NCBI GenBank assembly: GCA_010093485.1
Contig: MU001511.1
Coordinates: forward strand, 310,001 to 374,000
Direction of reading: 5' to 3'
Length of the DNA stretch: 64,000 bases
DNA from: Karstenula rhodostoma CBS 690.94
Lineage: Eukaryota > Ascomycota > Dothideomycetes > Pleosporales > Didymosphaeriaceae
Part shown: positions 56,590 through 64,000 of the stretch, one piece after another
Layout: every line of letters starts with the position of its first letter
How positions within the stretch are numbered: position 1 is the stretch's first letter
Position numbers and translations under genes: made by a program
The notes under the pieces: generated by a model
Told to the model about the DNA's origin: nothing
Database searches by the model: none
Seen by the model: the letters and a program-made list of their open reading frames with translations, nothing else

Positions 56590-57861
56590 ATGGCTTCATT
56601 CCCATCCTTAAGGCACGTTTCGAGGATTGCTTCACGGCATACATGTTTCGCATCACCATCGCCATCCATATTGCGTCCATGCACATCGCGCCGCTTCCAG
56701 AGCAAAGCCGCCCCACCGTCTATTCCCGAATTCGCATTCGCTTTTGAGTAGGGCAAGCAAGCCATTCCACATGCTCACCATTCTCTAACGACACCCAGCA
56801 TCGATGGCGTCCTCGTGCGCAGTTCCGACCCCCTCCCGCGCGCCCACCAAGCGCTCTCCTACCTCCAAAAGCACCGCATCCCCTTCATCCTGCTCACCAA
56901 TGGTGGCGGCAAGCACGAGGACGAGCGCGTCGCCGACCTGAGCGCCAAGCTCGACATCCCCCTCTCCACCAGCATGTTCGTCCAGAGCCACACGCCTTTC
57001 GCCGACCTGCACGAGTACAAGGACAAGACCGTCATGGTCGTCGGCGGCGACGGCGACAAATGCCGCCTCGTCGCCGAGAAATACGGCTTCAAAACCGTCG
57101 TCACCCCCATCGACATCCTCTCCGCGTATCCCGAAGTCTGGCCCTTCTCGCAGCAGCTCATACCCTACTACCAGCCCTTCGCGCGCGCGCTGCCCGCCCC
57201 GATCGACCCGGCCTCGCCGTCGACCTCGCTCAAGATCGACGCCGTCTTCGTCTACAACGACCCCCGCGACTGGGGCCTCGACACGCAGATCATAAAGGAC
57301 GTGCTCCTCTCGCACGCCGGCATCATGGGCACCCTGTCCCGCAAAAACGGCGACGCCTCCCTCCCCAACAACGGCTACCAGCAGGACGGCCAGCCCCCGC
57401 TGTACTTCTCCAACCCGGACCTCCTCTGGGCCGCGAAATACCACCTCCCGCGCCTGGGCCAGGGCGGCTTCCGCGAGGCTCTCGAGGGCGTCTGGGCCGC
57501 CCTCACCGGCGGGCCCGCTGCGGGTGTGGAGCTTAAGAAAATCGTCATGGGGAAACCACACCAGCCTACCTACGCGTTCGCGGAGAAGCGACTCCTCGCG
57601 CACCGGGAGCGGTTGCTTAAGCAGGTCGATGGACGCGCAGGCCACCTGAAGAGGGTCTACATGGTGGGGGATAACCCCGAGAGCGACATCCTCGGGGGCA
57701 ACAGCTACGAGAGCCCGCACGGCACGGACTGGGCGAGCGTTCTGGTGCAGACGGGGGTGTATGTCGCGGGGACGGAGCCGGCGCATCGGCCGAGGAAGAC
57801 GGTGGGGGACGTGTGGGATGCGGTGGAGTGGGCTGTTGGGGAGGAGGGGTGGAAGCGGTGA
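56590..57861 (+). CDS. Mitochondrial HAD-superfamily phosphatase (YKR070W/CECR5 type)
   Basis: Exons 56590-56747 and 56799-57861, 51-nt intron, 406 residues. The first ~45 residues are Arg/Ser-rich and look like a mitochondrial presequence. The intron splits the nucleophile codon: the joined motif FAFDIDGVL gives Asp53 and Asp55. Further HAD IIA motifs are LLTNGGGKHEDER (motif II), KIVMGKPHQPTYAFAEK (motif III Lys) and VYMVGDNPESDILGG (motif IV). Length and insert structure fit the CECR5/YKR070W group. The natural substrate is not established. A longer antisense open frame covers this gene and is a shadow. Confidence 0.9.
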
Positions 57862-58528
57862 GGACAGCACACCAGCAGCGTTGACATGTAGGATACGTAT
57901 GTATGCATTGTGTGACTTGAGGGTTGGGCGTGGGAGTTGGAGTTGGACAGTCCAGCACCAAGACACGGTTGCGTGTCGCCCAAAGAGCATGTGTCTATCT
58001 GACATGTCAGTACGAGGTGCGTTGTGTTGTGCGGCTCACAGAAGATTAGATTGCGCAGACCCAGACGCACGTGTAAATTAAGAGGAGCGAAAGCTTCGGC
58101 TTGCTCGATCCTTCATGCATGCCCCTGGTCTGCAGTAAACAAACCTCATCAAAGCTTCGTCAATATCGCGACGCCACCAACAAAACGCACGCACTCTGGC
58201 ATGCTCAATCCCAACACCAATCCCATGCACGGAAGCAGTGCCAGAACGCTGGCTGTAATGTAAACTCAAGAATCATATGCATGTTTTCATGACCGAAGAA
58301 ACTAAATGCTAAATACAAACTACACGGATACTAACTCTCAACATGGTGGAAGCAGTGCCAGAAGGTTGTGATGTAAACTCAAGAATCATATGTACGTTTT
58401 CAATGCTTCCAGAAACCAAATGCTAAATACAAGCTACACGCACATGCATGCAGCGAACTCTACAACGTGGAAACAAACGAAGGGTATCTATCAACACATC
58501 GAACCAATCAATCACCGCCGCGCACCGC
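57862..58528. other. Intergenic between convergent genes
   Basis: Contains a tandem duplication (58231-58442); otherwise nothing recognised. Confidence 0.5.
58231..58442. repeat. Tandem duplication, ~117-bp unit
   Basis: Unit 1 (58231-58347) and unit 2 (58348 to about 58442, slightly shortened) both begin GGAAGCAGTGCCAGAA. They share GATGTAAACTCAAGAATCAT-like and AAATGCTAAATACAA blocks, with scattered substitutions. Confidence 0.75.
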
Positions 58529-59713
58529 CTACAACCAGCGCACATTGTTAGGCGACCCCGGGACCGCAATAGCCGCAGCCTGAGCGCCAATCTTGCCGGA
58601 CTTCACGTCGCGCTTGTAGATGCGGACGTTGCCGGAGTTCTGGTTAGCGACCGCGATCTGCGAGCCATCCTTGTTGAGCTCAAAGTGGCGGGGGAAAAGG
58701 CCGCCGGAGGGGGCGAGCTGGACCCAAGCGAGCTTGCCGTTGGAGGAGGGCTTGAAGGTGGCGATGGAGTTTGAGTCGATCTGGGTGCTGTTGGCGGGGT
58801 CGACGTTGGGCACCTGGGCGAGGGTGACGTTGCGGTTGGAGGCGACGAGGAACTTGTTATCTGGGGAGACGGCGATCTCGGCCGCCGCGCCGTACTGCGT
58901 GATGGCTGGGTCGGCGTTGGGGCCGTACGTGCTCTGCTCGTCGATCTTCTTGAAGGTGAGCCCGCCGGACCGCACGTACGTGACTTCGTAGGAGATGACT
59001 TTGGACACGAGCTCGTGGATCACGAAGAGGTACGTCTTGCTGCCGGACTTCCAGAAAGCGGCGTGGCGCGGGCCGTAGCCCGTGGGCGCCTGGAGCTCGG
59101 CGTGCTCGACGAGCTTGCCTGTCGCGCTGTCGATGCAGAAGACGTGGGTTACGTCCAGGCCGAGGTCGGGGAAGATGACGTACTGGCCGGTCGGGTCGAG
59201 GACGGAGTGGTGGACATGAGAGCCGTCTTTCTGCTGGGGCTTGGGGCCAGTGGTCCTGTTCTCGTAGCCGATGTTTTGGAGGAGCGTGAAGGCACCGTTT
59301 ACGTTGCTGAAGGTGGTGAGGCCGTGGCCGCCATAGTGAGCGATGGCGAGGTTCTTGCCGCCGTTGTAGAGCTGGGTGGAGACAGGGCCACCGCGGGGGA
59401 TTGAGGCGACTGCGGTGTGCTGGACACTTCCGTCGGCGTTGAGAGCGAAGGTGTGCAGGGAAGACGACTCCGGGGTGCCCCAGGACTCATCAACGACGAG
59501 AGCCTTTCCCTTCAAGCCGAGATCGATCCATGCAGGTTGGGCGCCGGCCTCGGTGTTCTCAGCCGTCTTCTTGAGAACTCCGTTGGTGTAGTCCAGTGTG
59601 TCGATGTAGCCGTCGGCGATGGTTGCAGAGGTAGGACCGTAGCCACCAACGAGGAGCTTGGCCGCCGAGGCGGACGTTGCAAGACCGGCGATGAGGAGAG
59701 TGCGGAGAGACAT
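58529..59713 (-). CDS. Secreted lactonase-like seven-bladed beta-propeller protein
   Basis: Single exon, 394 residues. A signal peptide (MSLRTLLIAGLATSASA) precedes a lactonase-type propeller (PF10282-like, related to 6-phosphogluconolactonase of bacterial Pgl type and to muconate cycloisomerase-like enzymes). Typical blocks are HVHHSVLDPTGQYVIFPDLGLD, YGPRHAAFW, AEIAVSPDNKFLVASNRN and FPRHFELNKDGSQIAVANQNSGNVRIYKRD. Secretion suggests an extracellular substrate rather than the pentose phosphate pathway. A minus-strand TATATATA box lies at 59789-59798, about 80 bp upstream. Precise lactone substrate unknown. Confidence 0.88.
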   Translation of the reverse strand: MSLRTLLIAGLATSASAAKLLVGGYGPTSATIADGYIDTLDYTNGVLKKTAENTEAGAQPAWIDLGLKGKALVVDESWGTPESSSLHTFALNADGSVQHTAVASIPRGGPVSTQLYNGGKNLAIAHYGGHGLTTFSNVNGAFTLLQNIGYENRTTGPKPQQKDGSHVHHSVLDPTGQYVIFPDLGLDVTHVFCIDSATGKLVEHAELQAPTGYGPRHAAFWKSGSKTYLFVIHELVSKVISYEVTYVRSGGLTFKKIDEQSTYGPNADPAITQYGAAAEIAVSPDNKFLVASNRNVTLAQVPNVDPANSTQIDSNSIATFKPSSNGKLAWVQLAPSGGLFPRHFELNKDGSQIAVANQNSGNVRIYKRDVKSGKIGAQAAAIAVPGSPNNVRWL

Positions 59714-62653
59714 TGTCAGAAGTCGGGGCGGTAGCGGATAACGATCGAGTTGTGTTTGGCGTAAGAATGCTATGTGGGGAGAGGGCAGTATATATATGTA
59801 CACGGGAGTGTTGCACAATGTCTCGAGCTAAAGAAGGAGCAAAGGACCGTGTGAGCCTGGAAGTGGCGCGAACAATGGACAGAATGCAGCCGAAGAGACA
59901 AAGCTGGGGTGTGGAGAGGAAATGGAAGGTTCCGAGCGCGTGGGCGTGATGAAGACGGGTTCTAGGGACAGCTTCCGCCAGTTATACGAGGAATGATCAC
60001 TATGAAGGTGGCCGGGGACGGGCTAAAGTACCCTCACAGTAAATGTAACTGAAGGTGTGCTTAGGCGCATTGACAGGGCAGGATGAAATGGCTGGCGGCT
60101 CAGCATGAATCCGCCGGCCTACACAGCCTGCACTTGGCGCATAGACGCGCTGGGAGACAGGACGCAGCTCACCTGACCCTGCTTTTTACCTCAGCTGACC
60201 ACGCTAAACCTTTTTTAACCTTTTTCATAAACAAGTTCTGAACAAGTTCAGAACTTATATATAAAATACTAATAAATTTAAATTCTAATAGAATAAAAGG
60301 ATTCTATAGGGTTAGGGTTAGGTTAGGTTAGAGTTAGGATAAGGTTAGAGTTAGGGTATAGGATTTATAGTCTTTTTAATATATTATTTAATTCTGAACA
60401 AGTTCTGAACAAGTTCGCTTAATTACGTAAGCTAGAGGTGACCTGATACTGTATCCTAGTAAGTTTCCTAATTAGGATTAGCGTAGTCGGTGAACAGGGG
60501 GCAGTATATGCCGACCTAAAAACCATGGTCGGGTGACCTGCCTGCACGCTGGGAGACGACCAAAATATCCCCGCGCGATGACGGCCTGTGTCAGAGTTAG
60601 GTGCGCATGCGGCGCGGGCGAAATGAGGAGAACTGGAGGAGCAAGGATCGGACAGGGATAGGTGGTGGGTTCCTGCGCCCAGATCTGCAGGCCCCAGGTA
60701 TGTGGACTTCTCTTCGGCCCGCTGAAACGGGCCCCACGAAACAACCTGGAGATGAACGCACTCCAGAGAATTCACTGGCTCGCAGCCGCCGGCTCACCAC
60801 CAAGACGCTGGCGCGTTTCAACACACGTCGCTCTTGTGTTGTCCGATGGGCGCCGTGTATAAAGACAGTCTTGGAAGCTGGAACTCCGTTGATGAAGGTC
60901 GCGAGTCACTGCCGAATCCTCACGGCGGTGCATCCTCCATCCAGCCTCGTCACTGCCCATCGAGGCACACCTTGTCTGTCATCGCGTGCTTCAATTGGTA
61001 TCGCGGCTCCCATAGCACCAAGCCCTGTCAGCGGCGCTTCGCTGTTTTCGCTCTCATCGCACAATAGGCACCCTCGTTGACGGAACACCGCAGAGCCGTC
61101 CCATTACGTGTGGAGCGGCGGTTGCGCTGCCTAGCTTCCGGCGAAGGCTTTCGTGGCCTTCCGTGGCCTCCATTTTTCTTCGGTTGCATCCCGGACACTC
61201 CTGCTCTTGACTCGGAATTGTACACATGGGGGGCGCCTGAGCGGAGCGTCTTCCCAGCCAAGCTCACCATGGTCAAAGGCCGCGGAAGACATGTTTCGTG
61301 CGACAATTAAGGAGCAATGATCATGTTCGTCCCTGCGACATCGGTGGCAAAGATGGCCTGTGGCACGTTAGTGTGTGTTCGTACCTGTTCACGACGGCGG
61401 CCCATGGAGATCTGGCCAGGCGATCTGGTTGCCAAGCCTTTTCGGTTAAAAAGGGGCTCACCCAGAACACCACGTGGAGTCCCACAGGATTCGTGAACTT
61501 GTTCTTTTTGATCGACTGCCAGCAGAAATATCCTTTGGTCAATGTCGGTTACGCGCCGGCGGTCATAAGTTACATTGTGGGCGACCCCCGCAAAGAAGAA
61601 CACTTGCTCGGTGCTTGCGGGTGTCCTGGAACGGTCTTGATCATGACTGGCAGGGTCAGTTGCTCGGGCGAAAACAGGGAACATAGCTCGCGCTTTCATC
61701 TTGTGAGTGCGTAACGCAGAGCAGTACAGAGTGTCCAGTTTACTCAGAAGTTGCGGGTCCGACGGCTGGCGCAGAACCTCCAGCTACACTCTTACCAGCC
61801 AGGAACATCTTTAAAATCAGTTTCATCGGAACAACAAGGTCAATCTCGACTGTCGATTCTCAATTGGGGTGTCAAGCAACGCACCGTGTGACAGCGTAAC
61901 TCTCGTTAAATGAATGGACCTACAATGTCAAATCTTACTTTCCTTCGTCTCACTTGATACAGTCTCGTCATAATCAGTATCTCACTTGGATCGAATCTAA
62001 TTGGTCTGTCCACAACCTGACCGCATTTAATTTTGCACGTTGTACACATGTCGGTCAAAGAGTCCTCACATACTGGTCTCTTCTTGCAACCTGACCTTCA
62101 GTTTCAACAGCATCAACCTCTTCGTGCCAATCCATAGAGGAAGAGATCTTGAGCTTATCCGCTTGATCAACTATTCAGTTTCTCTTACCTGGTCACAATA
62201 GCTCTCCCGAGGTCCTCGTCTCAGCTCGTGACCTATGCGTCGACAACGGTATCTTTCAGTGAGGCATGGCTGCCGCTCTCACCATGAGTTCAGCTACTCC
62301 AACTGTTGCCCTCTTACCCACGCCTTGCCATGAGCCGTAGATCCCAGGGTCGAAATAAAACCTTCTTCGCGCTCTGTGATCTAAGCTTAACCAACCGACA
62401 AGCCCAACAAGACTTAATACACGGCTCTTGGGACTGCGCCTGCAATCCGAGACTTCATCCTCTCTCCATGTCGCCATAATCTCGGATTACAGACGACTAT
62501 ACCAAGCATGGTCTATCAGGCTGGGCTCTTCAGGTAAGCTGGATGATTGCACGTTCTGCTGTTGAACTTGACGTTAGAGTTTGAGCTGCCTATTGGTTTT
62601 CTATAAGTACCGCAGTACTCTAACGGGTCAGTCGAGCAGCCAGTTGTACCTCA
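59714..62653. other. 2.9-kb gene-poor stretch with promoter and telomere-like repeats
   Basis: Begins with the lactonase promoter (TATATATA, minus strand, 59789-59798). An AT-rich block with telomere-like repeats lies at 60220-60420. The rest, including open frames at 60601-61080 and 61298-61714, shows no protein-like features. Confidence 0.5.
60230..60416. repeat. Interstitial telomere-like repeats flanked by a 20-bp repeat
   Basis: Degenerate TTAGGG units (GGGTTAGGGTTAGG, then TTAGAGTTAGG variants) run from about 60309 to 60361. An exact direct repeat AACAAGTTCTGAACAAGTTC lies on each side (60230-60249 and 60397-60416). The left copy also forms a perfect palindrome, AAGTTCTGAAC / GTTCAGAACTT, with a 2-base spacer (60233-60256). 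The surrounding ~200 bp are strongly AT-rich. Confidence 0.75.
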
Positions 62654-64000
62654 ATGGAAGACGAGCAAGCGAGACAGGCACCTCCTAGGAAGCGGTTTTT
62701 TGACTACCTCTTATCATCGACCAACAACGAGAGGCCCACGAAGCAACGAAAGGACGAACTTGCCCGTAATAAGGACGGGAAAACCTCCGGCGAGAACCCC
62801 GTATACGGCAATGACGATCACGGTTTAATCACACCGCACAACAGCGACCTTCTAAGCGGTCTAGATGACGAGATACTGGGCAAAGGTACCCCGGATGACC
62901 CTGTCAGGTTCCTAAGTTGGGAAACTGGAAACGTGATATCAAGAAAACATCACGGAAGTTTTATCGAGCTCTCGGACGACGAAGACGAAGGAAGCAAGGC
63001 GACCTCACAGGATGCCCTCAAGTCTTTTGGGGAAAACACTGTAGAGTCGATCCGAGGAAGAACATCGTTTGTGCGAAGACAATCATCTCCTGGAAATAAG
63101 CGCTTAGCCTCCTCCAACGACAGCAGAAGCTTCGTGCTTTCACCATCAGACCTGGGTGGATGCCCGACTTTGCTGTATGGTCCGCACTTCGTAGATCCTC
63201 AATTATTCGGCTAACGTTTCCCAGGCCACCGCCACCGCCTTCACCAGCACACACAGCCGCATTCACGAAGCCTATATCGACTGCTCCATCGCTCCAGGGT
63301 GAAGTGCTGCTACGAAATGAGAGTGAGCATTCGGAGGATCCCGGTGGTCTTGTCAAGCTTGAGGAGTATGATCTTGAAATCAGCGACGACGACGACTTTT
63401 TCGAGGATGCCTTGCTGGGTTGTGACACTTTGACTAAAGGAGGATCCTGGAACCCTTCTTGTGGTGGTGTCTCGAAGGAAGCTCAAACTAAGACCTGGTG
63501 GAAACAACCAACATCAACAACAGTAGCAGTAGCTGCAGAAGAAGACTTGTTCTCTGTCCCTACTACGCAGGGCCGAAATGATCTTCTCCACATGCCAACG
63601 ATCGCTTCTGTGGCAGATGAACACTCAGAGTCCATATCCTCAACAAATACTCATCTGGTAGCATCCCCAGCGCCGGTAAAGCTGTCCGAGAGCATCAAGC
63701 CGAACAAGTCGCTGGACCTGTCCTCCAGAAAGCGACTCTTCTTTGACAATTACTATCACCTGCGTCGCGCCCGCCTGGATAAGGTCCTCCAAAAATACTA
63801 CTCTGGCATCCAAGGCGAACGGTCTCCGGATGGATGCTGGCTCTATACCGGTGGTAGGTTACCGAAACCTCCAAATCAAGGTCTCAGCATGACTGTCACG
63901 TTCCGCCATGACGGTCATAAAGAGAGCCTGTGCCTCAACGTTCTTGTGGTCAAGAAGCTCCTTGAAGGGAGTTTATCCCAAGAGCACATTGATGGCATTG
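62654..64000 (+). CDS. Uncharacterised protein, partial at the right edge
   Basis: Exon 1 62654-63174, 50-nt intron (GTATGG...TTCCCAG, CTAAC branch), exon 2 from 63225 through the window end; at least 432 residues. The N-terminal part is charged and Ser-rich with acidic patches (ELSDDEDEG, EISDDDDFFEDA) and looks disordered and nuclear. Near the window end a folded region begins: KRLFFDNYYHLRRARLDKVL, GCWLYTGGRLPKPPNQG and LCLNVLVVKKLLEGSLS. The CWLYTGG block resembles the start of zinc-binding-loop (His-Me endonuclease-like) domains found in many fungal proteins, but the metal-binding residues expected further on lie outside the window. Function unknown. Confidence 0.7.

Noticed and set aside
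56785..58005. 406-codon open frame antisense to the HAD phosphatase
   Set aside because: Val/Gly/Arg/Asp-rich shadow of a GC-rich coding exon; the sense frame has all HAD motifs.
1..64000. CRISPR arrays, bacterial operons, rRNA genes
   Set aside because: No regular spaced repeats, ribosome-binding sites or rRNA signatures seen; spliced genes show a eukaryotic nuclear sequence.

Overview
The window is nuclear DNA of a filamentous ascomycete, most likely a Dothideomycete. Genes are spliced with short introns (about 45-190 nt, GT...AG, CTNAC-like branch sites), protein-coding stretches are GC-rich, and the gene families are typical of Pezizomycotina: Zn2Cys6 factor, HET protein, DUF7703-type membrane protein, ERF2 palmitoyltransferase, ASH1-type SET protein, OPT and MFS transporters. 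Gene models below were spliced by hand; every multi-exon model gives a total length divisible by three.

Layout. 1-13.4 kb: DHA1 MFS transporter, mitochondrial SCO1 copper chaperone, a 2 kb gene-poor stretch, a MITE with a tRNA-like interior, an OPT transporter and a coiled-coil protein. 14-25.2 kb is an accessory island. Two paralogous large GTPases (SLIP-GC/dynamin-like, both minus strand, identical intron positions) bracket a decayed gene with several C-to-T-type stops and a frameshifted Ulp1-like (C48) protease relic. One GTPase itself has an in-frame stop near its start. 26-34 kb: 7-TM DUF7703-type protein, a second MITE of the same family, an aldo-keto reductase with a signal-like N-terminus, and a DHA2 MFS transporter. 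34-40 kb: a highly divergent Argonaute whose first catalytic Asp is His, next to a HET-domain gene.

40-50 kb is a housekeeping block: FBPase/SBPase-like sugar bisphosphatase, SET-domain histone methyltransferase, DHHC palmitoyltransferase, small mitochondrial membrane protein and GPI-anchored cell-wall protein. 51-53 kb holds two small genes. The second encodes a 48-residue peptide made of four repeats, each ending in a CaaX-like box; it recalls hybrid-type pheromone precursors and is the most unusual small gene here. 53.7-60 kb: Zn2Cys6 regulator, mitochondrial HAD phosphatase (YKR070W/CECR5 type) and a secreted beta-propeller lactonase-like protein. 60.2-60.4 kb carries degenerate interstitial telomere repeats between copies of a 20-bp repeat. 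The last gene runs off the right edge.

No rRNA, CRISPR array or bacterial operon structure is present. The genes act independently; the only apparent functional clusters are the GTPase island and the Argonaute/HET pair, both plausibly linked to fungal self/non-self or genome defence, which is inference only.
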